Of a stretch of DNA of 64,000 bases, positions 8,691 through 16,605 are shown in pieces (position 1 is the stretch's first letter; each line of letters starts with the position of its first letter). The notes beneath the pieces are model-generated. The model made no database searches. It was not told where the DNA came from and was given only the letters and a program-made list of their open reading frames with translations. A program made the position numbers and the translations under genes. Origin of the DNA: Mycobacterium sp. GA-1841 (GTDB lineage: Bacteria > Actinomycetota > Actinomycetes > Mycobacteriales > Mycobacteriaceae); NCBI RefSeq assembly GCF_001954135.1, contig NZ_MBEQ01000108.1:20159-84158 (forward strand), given 5' to 3'.

Positions 8691-10208
8691 TCAGTCCCCG
8701 CTGCGACGCAGCACCACCAGCACCGTGAGCGCCAGGATCTTGAGATCCAGCCACAGGGACCAGTTTTCGATGTAGTAGTTGTCCCACTCCGCGCGATCGG
8801 CGATCGATGTCTGCCCACGCAGACCGTGTACCTGTGCCCAACCGGTCACGCCCGCCTTGACCCGGTGCCGTTCGCCGTATCGACGGATCTGCATCTCGAA
8901 GAGTTCGACGAATTCCGGTCGCTCGGGCCGCGGCCCGACCAGACTCATCTCACCTTTGAGAACGTTGATCAGTTGAGGCAGTTCGTCCAGCGAGGTCTGG
9001 CGCATCAACTTGCCGATCCGGGTGCGGCGGTCATCGCCCTCCACCCCGCCGGGAGCCGAGCCGCGTTGAAGTTCGAACTGCTGATCCGAGGCCGCCGGGG
9101 GCCGCATCGAGCGGAACTTCAGGCAGTCGAACGGTTTACCGTCGCGACCGACACGTTGCTGGCGAAAGAAGATCGGCCCGGGCGAGCTCAACCGCACCAG
9201 CAGGGCCAGTGTCAGAAACAGCGGCGAGATCAACAGCAGGCCGCACGCACTGAGCGTGCGGTCCACGGCGTGCTTGATGGCGAACTGCCAGCCGTCTGGA
9301 TTGACATCCGGCAGCACCATCAGCGGTAGCCCGCCCACATGCTCCACGTGAGCTCGGGCGCCGACCGCGTCAAAAAGCCTCGGCACCACCCACACTCGCA
9401 TCCGGAGCCGGTGCGCGGTGCGTACCACCGACACCAATTCGGCGTCCGGTGCCGGGCAGAAGGAGATGATCAGCTCGGTGGCACCGGTTCGGCCGACCAC
9501 CTCGGCGAGATCGCCGGGCGCGCCGAGCCGGGGCACCGAGACCCGGCTGAATCCCGGCAACAGACCCGACGCGGTCGCCGCCGGGTCGTCGAGCAACCCG
9601 ACCGGGCGCATCCCGTAATCGGGCAGCTGCTTGAGCCGATCCATCAACAGATGGGCGATCGGGCCATCGCCGATCACCAACGTCGGCGCCCCGGCCCCGT
9701 ACCTGCGTCGCAGAAACCGCTGAATCACTGCCCGCATCAACCGGACCGCCGGAACCAGAACCGCCGCGCTGGCCCAGAGATACGTCACCAGCAGCCCGAC
9801 TCGGACGTTTTCGGTGAACAGCAGCAGCGGAACCAACAGCGCGCACGCCGCCAATGCCACGCACGCTTCCACCGGGTTCAGCTCGTCGAGAAAATTGCGT
9901 AGCAGGCCGCGGCGGTACATCTGGGCGGCGGCCAACAGGCCGATCAGAATCGGCACATACATCCATGGCAGCCAGCCGAGGTTCGACATCGATGCCTCGG
10001 CCGAGATTCCACGGAGGGCGACCGCGACCGCAGCCGCTGCCGACAACACGTCCAGCACCACGGTGATGGTGTTGTGCACAGCGGGAATCAGCAGCAATTC
10101 CGGTATTGACCGACGTTTGCGGGGAGGTACCGGTTGTCGGACCGACCGCAAATTCGGCCGACGTTCGCCCACCGGAGGTGCGCTGGTTTGCAGGGGTTCT
10201 ACGTGCAT
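8691..10208 (-). CDS. Polyprenyl glycosylphosphotransferase initiating polysaccharide synthesis (WbaP/WcaJ type)
   Basis: Predicted membrane enzyme that transfers a hexose-1-phosphate from a nucleotide sugar to polyprenyl phosphate, the committed step of a Wzx/Wzy pathway. The 505-aa protein has an N-terminal block of membrane helices (about 45-165), a central CoA-binding-like Rossmann domain (APTLVIGDGPIAHLLMDRL) and a C-terminal transferase domain with the family motifs SPGPIFFRQQRVGRDGKPF, LKFRSM, SLDELPQLINVLKGEMSLVGPRP and VKAGVTGWAQVHG. The two-domain size fits polyisoprenylphosphate hexose-1-phosphate transferases of the WbaP/WcaJ class. It is the first gene of the operon. The sugar is not predictable. 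Confidence 0.92.
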   Translation of the reverse strand: MHVEPLQTSAPPVGERRPNLRSVRQPVPPRKRRSIPELLLIPAVHNTITVVLDVLSAAAAVAVALRGISAEASMSNLGWLPWMYVPILIGLLAAAQMYRRGLLRNFLDELNPVEACVALAACALLVPLLLFTENVRVGLLVTYLWASAAVLVPAVRLMRAVIQRFLRRRYGAGAPTLVIGDGPIAHLLMDRLKQLPDYGMRPVGLLDDPAATASGLLPGFSRVSVPRLGAPGDLAEVVGRTGATELIISFCPAPDAELVSVVRTAHRLRMRVWVVPRLFDAVGARAHVEHVGGLPLMVLPDVNPDGWQFAIKHAVDRTLSACGLLLISPLFLTLALLVRLSSPGPIFFRQQRVGRDGKPFDCLKFRSMRPPAASDQQFELQRGSAPGGVEGDDRRTRIGKLMRQTSLDELPQLINVLKGEMSLVGPRPERPEFVELFEMQIRRYGERHRVKAGVTGWAQVHGLRGQTSIADRAEWDNYYIENWSLWLDLKILALTVLVVLRRSGD

Positions 10209-10288
10209 CTAACGCGCCTTTGCCGCCTAAAAAAGGTTTTCCGACACGCCTAATTGTTACCCGCACCAGCCTGTTGCAAACGCAAAAT
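10209..10288 (-). promoter_or_regulatory. Likely promoter region of the polysaccharide operon
   Basis: This AT-richer gap separates the sensor gene from the first polysaccharide gene; both are on the minus strand. Read on that strand it holds TTGCAAC and a TAACAAT hexamer-like element further down, but their spacing (about 14 bases) is short for a sigma-70-type pair, so exact boxes are uncertain. The operon downstream is so tightly packed that this is the only obvious place for its promoter. Confidence 0.4.
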
Positions 10289-10304
10289 GCCATTAACTGA
10301 TGGC
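10289..10304 (-). terminator. Weak hairpin after the GAF gene
   Basis: On the minus strand GCCAT and ATGGC arms flank a 6-base loop, followed by ATTTTGCG, about 33 bases past the GAF gene stop. A short stem with a short T run could be a weak terminator separating the GAF gene from the polysaccharide operon. The stem is only 5 bp, so this is tentative. Confidence 0.35.
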
Positions 10305-10337
10305 GTTCAATTTCAGCAAACGGACGGCCTCTTGTCT

Positions 10338-11048
10338 TCAGGCCGACGACGCGCTGAATATCCGCATCCACGCCATCCGCGCGAAGTTGTGCAACGTCTC
10401 GACGTGTCCGGGCCCCCACTGGCGGGGACGGGAATCCCACACCGCGAGGCTGCCGACCGCATAACCATCGGCGTTGATCAGCGGGATGCCGAGGTATCCG
10501 GCGATGGTGCCGTTTTCGACGAACGAGATACCCGACAGCGTCGGGTGGATGCTCGCGTCCTCGACGACGAGCGTGTGCTTGGCCTCGACGACGAACTCGC
10601 CGATCGAGGAGCCGAGCGGCAGCTCACGCATCGCGGCAAGGTCGGCATCGAGTCCGACCGCGCTCAGGAAAAACAACCGGTCCCGGTCCAGCAGCGTCAA
10701 GGCCGCCGACGGCGTCCCCAACGCCTTGGCCGCCGTCTGCACGATCTGGTCGAAGGCCGGGTTCGGCTTGGTGTCGAGCAAGCCGGTTTCGGTCACTGCC
10801 CGCAGCCGACGTGGGTCGGCGATGATCGACCCTCCTTCGGCGGCGGTTTCGGTCGGAGCGATTCCGGCCTCGATCAGCCGGCCTCGAAGGACCCCGAGTT
10901 GCGGGTCGCGCCGCCGGCTCATGTCGTCGACCATGCGGGTGGCCACGGCCCGACGGATATAGGTCTGGACAGACTCACCGGCAACCCTTGCCTCCTGCTC
11001 CAAGAAGGCGGCGATCGGCTCGTCAAAACCCAGGTCATGCGTCGACAT
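10338..11048 (-). CDS. GAF-domain protein with a possible N-terminal ribbon-helix-helix segment
   Basis: About 236 aa. Residues 5-45 (DEPIAAFLEQEARVAGESVQTYIRRAVATRMVDDM in part) resemble the helix-helix part of small ribbon-helix-helix proteins, while about 95-235 form a GAF domain (FDQIVQTAAKALGTPSAALTLLDRDRLFFLSAVGL, then GYLGIPLINADGYAVGSLAVWD). GAF domains bind small ligands or chromophores, so this may be a ligand-responsive regulator. ATG at 11048 is used; a TTG at 11057 would add three residues and the GGAGG lies very close to the ATG. It lies just upstream of the polysaccharide operon on the same strand, so a regulatory link is plausible but unproven. Confidence 0.72.
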   Translation of the reverse strand: MSTHDLGFDEPIAAFLEQEARVAGESVQTYIRRAVATRMVDDMSRRRDPQLGVLRGRLIEAGIAPTETAAEGGSIIADPRRLRAVTETGLLDTKPNPAFDQIVQTAAKALGTPSAALTLLDRDRLFFLSAVGLDADLAAMRELPLGSSIGEFVVEAKHTLVVEDASIHPTLSGISFVENGTIAGYLGIPLINADGYAVGSLAVWDSRPRQWGPGHVETLHNFARMAWMRIFSASSA

Positions 11049-11312
11049 GGCCTCCAAGATATCGTTCTGCCGCGCTCAGATCGGCAGCTCTACGGCAAGC
11101 TCGGACTTCCGCAACCCCAACCTCACCTGGCGAAAGTGCAGCGCCGTCACGCCGCCGGCACGGTTCTCACCTGCCGAAAGGCACCGGCGGATGCAGATTT
11201 CGCGAACGACGGAATCACCAAGCCATTGCGCGATGGTCCATCCAGCAAACCGATGGCACTTACCCAGGCCGAACCGTGCCGCCCATCCCCACACGGTCGG
11301 TCACCGATCGAT

Positions 11313-13418
11313 CTACGTCGGGGTCGGCCCCTCGGCCAGCAAATTACGGAAGCCATCCTCGTCGAGGATCGGAACACCGAGTTCGACGGCCTTGTCGTAC
11401 TTGGATCCCGGCGCATCGCCGGCCACCACGTACGCGGTCTTCTTCGACACCGAGCTGGCAGCCTTTCCACCCCGGCTGATGATGGCCTCTTTGGCCTCGT
11501 CCCGGGAAAACCCGGGTAAAGACCCGGTCACCACGATGGACAGGCCTTCCAACGTGCGTTCGATACTCGCGTCGCGTTCATCGGCCATCCGAACCCCGGC
11601 CGCGCGCCACTTGTCCACGATGGCGCGATGCCAGTCGACGGTGAACCAGTCCACCACGGCGGCGGCGATGGTCGGGCCCACCCCTTCCACGGCGGCGAGC
11701 TGTTCCTCCGAAGCCTCGACGATGGCGTCCAGGCTGGCGAATTCGGTGGCCAATGCACGTGCCGCGGTGGGACCGACATGGCGGATGGACAGTGCCACCA
11801 GTACCCGCCACAGCGGTTGGTCCTTCGCCTTGTCCAAGTTCGCCAGCAGCAGTTGACCGTTCTTGGACAGCACGCCCTTCTGCGTCTTGAACAGATCGGT
11901 GCGCAGGAGTTCGTCGGCGGTGAGGGTGAACAGATCACCCTCATCGGCGATCACCCCGGCCTGCAGCAGCGCGGTGGCCGCCTCGTAACCGAGGCCCTCG
12001 ATGTCGAAGGCCCCTCGCCCGGCGACGTGAAACACCCGCTCCCGCAACTGCGCCGGGCAGCTTCGGGTGTTGGGGCAGCGGATGTCGGCGTCGCCCTCCT
12101 TGGCCGGGGCCAGTTTGGTGCCGCACTCGGGGCAGTTCGTCGGCATGACGAACGGACGTTCCGATCCGTCGCGCAGGTCGACCACCGGGCCCAGCACCTC
12201 GGGGATGACGTCGCCGGCCTTGCGGATCACGACGGTGTCGCCGATCAACACCCCTTTGCGCTGCACTTCGGTGGCGTTGTGCAACGTGGCCAGGCCGACC
12301 GTCGACCCGGCCACCTTGACCGGCTCCATGTACGCGAACGGGGTGACCCGGCCGGTACGCCCCACACTGACGCGGATGTCGAGCAGTTTGGTGGTGGCCT
12401 CTTCCGGCGGGTACTTGTAGGCCACCGCCCACCGCGGCGCGCGTGATGTCGAGCCGAGCCGACGCTGCAGCGCCACTTCGTCGACCTTGACCACCAGCCC
12501 GTCGATCTCGTGGTCGACGTCATGGCGGTGCTCACCCCAGTAGGCGATCCGTTCGGCAACCTCGGCGACGCCGGAAACCTTGGCGGTGTGGGCCGACACC
12601 GGCAGGCCCCACTGGCCGAGCGCGCGGTACGCGTCGTGCAGCGAGGTGAACGGAAACCCGCCGGCGCTTTCGATGTGGCCGAGCCCGTGGCAGATCATCC
12701 GCAGCTTGCGGCGCGCGGTGACCGCCGGATTCTTCTGGCGCAGCGAGCCGGCCGCACTGTTGCGCGGGTTGGCGAACGGGGGTTTGCCCTCGGCCACCAG
12801 CCCGGCGTTGAGGTCCTCGAAGTCGGCGACCCGGAAGAACACCTCGCCGCGTACCTCGAGCACATCGGGCACCGGGAACTCGTCCGACGGCGTCAACTGT
12901 TGGGGGATGTCTTCGATCGTGCGGGCGTTGAGCGTGACGTCCTCACCGGTGCGGCCATCACCGCGGGTCGCGGCGCGTACCAGCCGGCCCTGCCGGTAGA
13001 CCAGCGCCAGCGCGACGCCGTCGATCTTCAGCTCGCACAGGTAGTGGGCGGCGTCGCCGATCTCCCCTTTGATGCGCGCCGCCCAGGCCGACAGCTCGTC
13101 GGAGTCGAACACGTTGTCCAGCGACAACATCCGTTCCAGATGCTCGGCCGGAGCGAAGTCGGTGGCGAATCCGGCCCCGCCGACCAATTGGGTGGGCGAA
13201 TCCGGGGTGCGCAGTTCCGGAAGTGCCGATTCGATGCCCTGCAGTTCGCGCAGCAAGGCGTCGAACTCGGCATCGGAGATGATCGGCGCGTCCTTGACGT
13301 AGTAACGGAACTGATGTTCGCGCACCTCGTCGGCAAGCTCCTGCCAGCGGCGGCGCAGGTCGGCATCAGGCTGTTCGGGCAGCGCGGCCTCGGCATCTCC
13401 GGTTGGCTTCTCACTCAC
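11313..13418 (-). CDS. ligA: NAD-dependent DNA ligase LigA
   Basis: Essential replicative ligase that seals nicks using NAD+. The 701-aa length matches mycobacterial LigA (about 690). Order: domain Ia with the NMN-binding region (HQFRYYVKDAPIISDAEFD, residues 35-53), adenylation domain with the nucleophile Lys131 in CELKIDG, OB fold, a four-Cys zinc finger (CPECGTKL ... CPNTRSCPAQL), helix-hairpin-helix repeats (VGPTIAAAVVDWF) and a C-terminal BRCT domain (LEGLSIVVTGSLPGFSRDEAKEAI). GTG at 13418 is preferred because the protein then begins like other LigA proteins; the frame extends upstream but that part overlaps the divergent gene. Confidence 0.98.
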   Translation of the reverse strand: MSEKPTGDAEAALPEQPDADLRRRWQELADEVREHQFRYYVKDAPIISDAEFDALLRELQGIESALPELRTPDSPTQLVGGAGFATDFAPAEHLERMLSLDNVFDSDELSAWAARIKGEIGDAAHYLCELKIDGVALALVYRQGRLVRAATRGDGRTGEDVTLNARTIEDIPQQLTPSDEFPVPDVLEVRGEVFFRVADFEDLNAGLVAEGKPPFANPRNSAAGSLRQKNPAVTARRKLRMICHGLGHIESAGGFPFTSLHDAYRALGQWGLPVSAHTAKVSGVAEVAERIAYWGEHRHDVDHEIDGLVVKVDEVALQRRLGSTSRAPRWAVAYKYPPEEATTKLLDIRVSVGRTGRVTPFAYMEPVKVAGSTVGLATLHNATEVQRKGVLIGDTVVIRKAGDVIPEVLGPVVDLRDGSERPFVMPTNCPECGTKLAPAKEGDADIRCPNTRSCPAQLRERVFHVAGRGAFDIEGLGYEAATALLQAGVIADEGDLFTLTADELLRTDLFKTQKGVLSKNGQLLLANLDKAKDQPLWRVLVALSIRHVGPTAARALATEFASLDAIVEASEEQLAAVEGVGPTIAAAVVDWFTVDWHRAIVDKWRAAGVRMADERDASIERTLEGLSIVVTGSLPGFSRDEAKEAIISRGGKAASSVSKKTAYVVAGDAPGSKYDKAVELGVPILDEDGFRNLLAEGPTPT

Positions 13419-13466
13419 TCTGAGCAGGCTAGTCGAGCGAACCGACAGTCCCACTAATCTGGCAGG

Positions 13467-13868
13467 ATGCCGCACCCGATCATGTTCAGCGATGACGACT
13501 TGGGCCTGGCCGATCTGCGCACCATCGCCCTGGGATTTCCCGAGGCCTTCGAGAAGGTGTCGTGGGGCCGGCCGGTGTTCTGCGCACCGAAGATGTTCGC
13601 CATGTACGGCGGCAACGTGAAGCCCGAACGCCGCGGGGAGATGGTGCCGTATCCGCATTCACTTCTGATCAAGGTGGACGAGAGCGATCGGCGGGCACTC
13701 GAACAAGACGACCGATTCTTCTTTCCGGCCTACCTGGGGCCGTTCGGCTGGTTGGGGCTGGATTTCACTGCCGCCCAAGTGGATTGGGGCGAAGTTCGCG
13801 AGCTCGTGGACGCCTCGTTCCGACTGGTCGCCGCGCGCCGGCTCATCAAAAAACTCGACGAGAACTGA
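13467..13868 (+). CDS. MmcQ/YjbR-family protein
   Basis: Small 133-aa protein of the MmcQ/YjbR family (CyaY-like fold, often labelled DNA-binding, biochemical role unsettled). Diagnostic segments are LRTIALGFPEAFEKVSWGRPVFCAPKMFAMYGG and the C-terminal DWGEVRELVDASFRLVAARRLIKKL. It is divergent from ligA with only 48 bases between starts, so the two promoters must share that gap. Twelve bases downstream begins the acyl-CoA ligase gene, suggesting co-transcription, though no functional link is evident. Confidence 0.85.
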   Translation: MPHPIMFSDDDLGLADLRTIALGFPEAFEKVSWGRPVFCAPKMFAMYGGNVKPERRGEMVPYPHSLLIKVDESDRRALEQDDRFFFPAYLGPFGWLGLDFTAAQVDWGEVRELVDASFRLVAARRLIKKLDEN

Positions 13869-13880
13869 TCGGAAGCAGCC

Positions 13881-15455
13881 ATGAGTTTCACCAGCCCCTT
13901 TCCCGACGTCGTGCTGCCCACCGGCAGCGTCTACGACTACCTGTTCGGTGACCTGACTGCCGAGGACTCCGGCCGTACAGCCCTGGTCGACGCCGCCTCT
14001 GGTGCCGAAACCAGCTATGGCGACCTGGTGCGCCGCATCGACGCGTTCGCCGGCGGGCTGGCGGCCCGCGGAATCGGCGTCGGCGATGTGGTGGCCCTGC
14101 TGGCCCCCAACAGTTCAGATTTCGCGATCGCCTTCCACGGCATCTTGCGCGCGGGAGCCACCGCCACCACGGTCAACGCCCTGTTCACCGCGCGCGACAT
14201 CACCAAGCAGCTCAAGGATTCGAAGGCCCGGCTGCTGGTCACGGTGAACGCGCTGGGGCCCCAGGCCCTCGAGGGTGCGCTGGCGGCCGGCCTGACCGAG
14301 CACCAGGTGGTGCTTCTCGACGGCGCCGGTTTGGGCGCAGAGGGCCGCGCACCCGATGTCAGCTTCGATCCGGCCACACATCTGGCCGCCCTGCCGTACA
14401 GCTCCGGTACGACCGCGAACCCCAAGGGGGTGATGCTGACCCACGCCAACCTGACGGCCAACGTGGCACAGATCCGCCCACTGCAGGGCATGACCGCCGA
14501 CGACCGGCTGCTGGCCGTGTTGCCGTTCTTCCACATCTACGGCATGACGGTGCTGCTCAACGCCGCCCTGCACGCCCGCGCGCGACTGGTGATCATGCCG
14601 TCGTTCGATCTCGGTGAATTCCTCGGCAACATCGCCACCCACCGGTGCACGTTCGTCTACATCGCCCCGCCGGTCGCCGTCGCCCTGGCCAAGCATCCAC
14701 TGGTCGATTCCTATGACCTGTCCTCGCTGCGAGCCGTTTTGTCCGGTGCCGCGTCGCTCGACGCAGACCTCGGTCGTGCGGTTTCAGAACGATTGGGCTG
14801 CACCGTGTCTCAGGGCTACGGTATGAGCGAGCTGAGTCCCGTCAGCCACATCACCCCGCATGACGGCGGACTGGCGACGGTCGGCACGATCGCGCCACTG
14901 GACTCGTGCGGATGGACAGTCCCCAACGGCGTGAGCAAGCTGGTCGACCCCGACACCGGGGACGAAATCGGTATTCCGGCAGAGGGTGTGAGCGCAACCG
15001 GCGAACTGTGGTTCAAGGGTCCCAACGTGATGGCCGGCTACCTCAACAATGAGGCGGCGACGCAGGAGACCATCGATGCCGACGGATTCCTGCACACCGG
15101 CGATCTGGCGCAGGTCGATTCCAACGGCTGCGTCTATGTCGTGGACCGGCTCAAGGAACTCATCAAATACAAGGGCTACCAGGTGCCACCGGCCGAGCTG
15201 GAGTCTGTACTCCTCGGCCACCCCGGCATCGCCGACGCCGCGGTGATCGGTGTGCAGGACAGCCAGTCCGGTGAGGAAGTGCCGAAAGCCTTTGTGGTCA
15301 AACAACCTTCTGCGGAGTTGAGCGCCGACGAGGTGATCGCGTTCGTGGCCGGTCTGGTGGCGCCCTACAAGAAGGTGCGTCAGGTCGAGTTCATCGACAC
15401 GATCCCCAAGTCGTCAGCCGGCAAGATTTTGCGGCGGGAGCTGCGGGACCGCTAG
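13881..15455 (+). CDS. AMP-forming acyl-CoA synthetase, 4-coumarate-CoA ligase-like (FadD family)
   Basis: ANL-superfamily ligase, 524 aa, predicted to activate a carboxylic acid as acyl-AMP and transfer it to CoA. The AMP/P-loop motif YSSGTTANPKG sits at 173-183, the substrate/adenine region is GYGMSELSPVSH, the hinge is in VDRLKELIKYKGYQVPPAELE and the catalytic Lys515 lies in SSAGKILRREL. Sequence character is closer to plant-type 4-coumarate-CoA ligases than to long-chain FadD proteins; the substrate is unknown. A likely operon partner is the YjbR-type gene 12 bases upstream. Relative to M. tuberculosis this pair is an insertion between ligA and the Rv3015c-like gene. Confidence 0.9.
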   Translation: MSFTSPFPDVVLPTGSVYDYLFGDLTAEDSGRTALVDAASGAETSYGDLVRRIDAFAGGLAARGIGVGDVVALLAPNSSDFAIAFHGILRAGATATTVNALFTARDITKQLKDSKARLLVTVNALGPQALEGALAAGLTEHQVVLLDGAGLGAEGRAPDVSFDPATHLAALPYSSGTTANPKGVMLTHANLTANVAQIRPLQGMTADDRLLAVLPFFHIYGMTVLLNAALHARARLVIMPSFDLGEFLGNIATHRCTFVYIAPPVAVALAKHPLVDSYDLSSLRAVLSGAASLDADLGRAVSERLGCTVSQGYGMSELSPVSHITPHDGGLATVGTIAPLDSCGWTVPNGVSKLVDPDTGDEIGIPAEGVSATGELWFKGPNVMAGYLNNEAATQETIDADGFLHTGDLAQVDSNGCVYVVDRLKELIKYKGYQVPPAELESVLLGHPGIADAAVIGVQDSQSGEEVPKAFVVKQPSAELSADEVIAFVAGLVAPYKKVRQVEFIDTIPKSSAGKILRRELRDR

Positions 15456-15463
15456 CCGACCGC

Positions 15464-15546
15464 TCTGTCACGCTGGAGTGACGCCCGGCACCGACAGCCA
15501 CGCCGGCGTGACAATGGGCGGGCGTGACAATGGGCGGGCGTGACAG
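15464..15546. repeat. Tandem 16-bp repeat inside an inverted repeat, between convergent genes
   Basis: GGCGTGACAATGGGCG occurs twice in perfect tandem (15505-15520 and 15521-15536) with a partial third copy (GGCGTGACA, 15537-15545). CTGTCACGC at 15464-15472 is the exact complement of GCGTGACAG at 15538-15546, and every repeat copy contributes the same GCGTGACA arm. The element lies between the ends of the acyl-CoA ligase and MetE-like genes, which converge, so a bidirectional termination or folding role is possible. Confidence 0.6.
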
Positions 15547-15570
15547 GTAACGACCTTTCGGTGGCTTGTG

Positions 15571-16581
15571 TCAGATGGCGTCGGGGTCCTCGGCGAAGGC
15601 GTCGGCGGCCTTCTGCGCGAGTTCGACTGCGGTGCGTGCCCACTGAGCAGTGGCTCCGGCCAGTCCACAGGCCGGGGTGATCCCGATGCGGTCACGCAGA
15701 ACGGTCCGCGCGAAGCCCAGCCGGTCGGTCAGCGTCACTGCGGCCTTGGCCACCTCTTCGACGGAAGGCCGTCCGTCGGGCGCGGTGGCGGGCAGCACGC
15801 CGAGCAGCACGGTGCGCCCCGAGTCGACGAATTCTCCGATGCCGTCCAGATCCGCGGGCGCCAGGGTCGAAACGTCAACCGCCACGGCCTGAACTGCACT
15901 GCGCAACAATGCTTTCCAGGGGAGCTCGGCTGCACAGCTGTGCACGACAACTTCGGAACCGACGGCCGCCACGCAGTCGTCGATCAGGTTCATCGCCACC
16001 GGCTCGTCCACCGGGTGCACCGGGGTGAAACTGGTCACCCCGGAGAGCCGTCCCGCCAGCGCGGCCGGCAGCGACGGCTCATCGAGTTGGACCACCACGG
16101 TGGTCTCCAGCCGCCGCGCCACCTCGGCGCGATGAGCCGCCAGCCCTTCGGCCAGCGACGCCGCCAGGTCGCGCAGCGCACCGTGATCGGTGATGGCCCG
16201 GTGCCCGTTGGGCAGCTCCAGCTGGGCGGCCAGCGTGATCGGCCCGGGCGCCTGGACCTTGACCGCTCGACCGCTACCGCGCAAACCGGCGCGTTCCCAG
16301 GCCTCTTCGAGGGCATCGACGTCCTCGCCGAGCAGGCTGACCGCCCGTCGCAGCGCGCTGTTGCGTCGCGTGCCGATGCGGTACCCGCGTGGCACGGTGT
16401 CGATGCCGATGTCGACGAGCAGCGCCCCGGCCCGGCCGATCAGATCGGCGCCGATGCCCCGAGCCGGTAGTTCCACCAAGTGCGACAGGTTGTGGAGTTC
16501 ACCGACGACGACTTCGGCTGCAGCCCGCGCGTCGGTACCGGGCCACGATCCGAGACCGGTGGCCGTCGCGAAAGCACTCAT
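15571..16581 (-). CDS. MetE-like (cobalamin-independent methionine synthase C-terminal domain) protein, Rv3015c homologue
   Basis: 336-aa TIM-barrel protein similar to the catalytic half of MetE and to uroporphyrinogen decarboxylase-like enzymes; it corresponds to M. tuberculosis Rv3015c. Family segments are GLGSWPGTDARAAAEVVVGEL, VKVQAPGPITLAAQLE, VVQLDEPSLPAALAG and VVVHSCAAELPW (His/Cys of the metal site), with TPACGLAG near the C terminus supplying another Cys. It lacks the MetE N-terminal half, so ordinary methionine synthesis is doubtful and the methyl donor and acceptor are unknown. It follows mnmA by 24 bases on the same strand and probably shares its transcript. Confidence 0.85.
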   Translation of the reverse strand: MSAFATATGLGSWPGTDARAAAEVVVGELHNLSHLVELPARGIGADLIGRAGALLVDIGIDTVPRGYRIGTRRNSALRRAVSLLGEDVDALEEAWERAGLRGSGRAVKVQAPGPITLAAQLELPNGHRAITDHGALRDLAASLAEGLAAHRAEVARRLETTVVVQLDEPSLPAALAGRLSGVTSFTPVHPVDEPVAMNLIDDCVAAVGSEVVVHSCAAELPWKALLRSAVQAVAVDVSTLAPADLDGIGEFVDSGRTVLLGVLPATAPDGRPSVEEVAKAAVTLTDRLGFARTVLRDRIGITPACGLAGATAQWARTAVELAQKAADAFAEDPDAI

Positions 16582-16605
16582 GCGAAAACATTCATGAAAA
16601 TTCGC

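Noticed and set aside
11058..11312. Possible 72-aa minus-strand ORF between the GAF gene and ligA
   Set aside because: No ribosome-binding site or homologue pattern; the 255-base gap is treated as non-coding with no signal seen.
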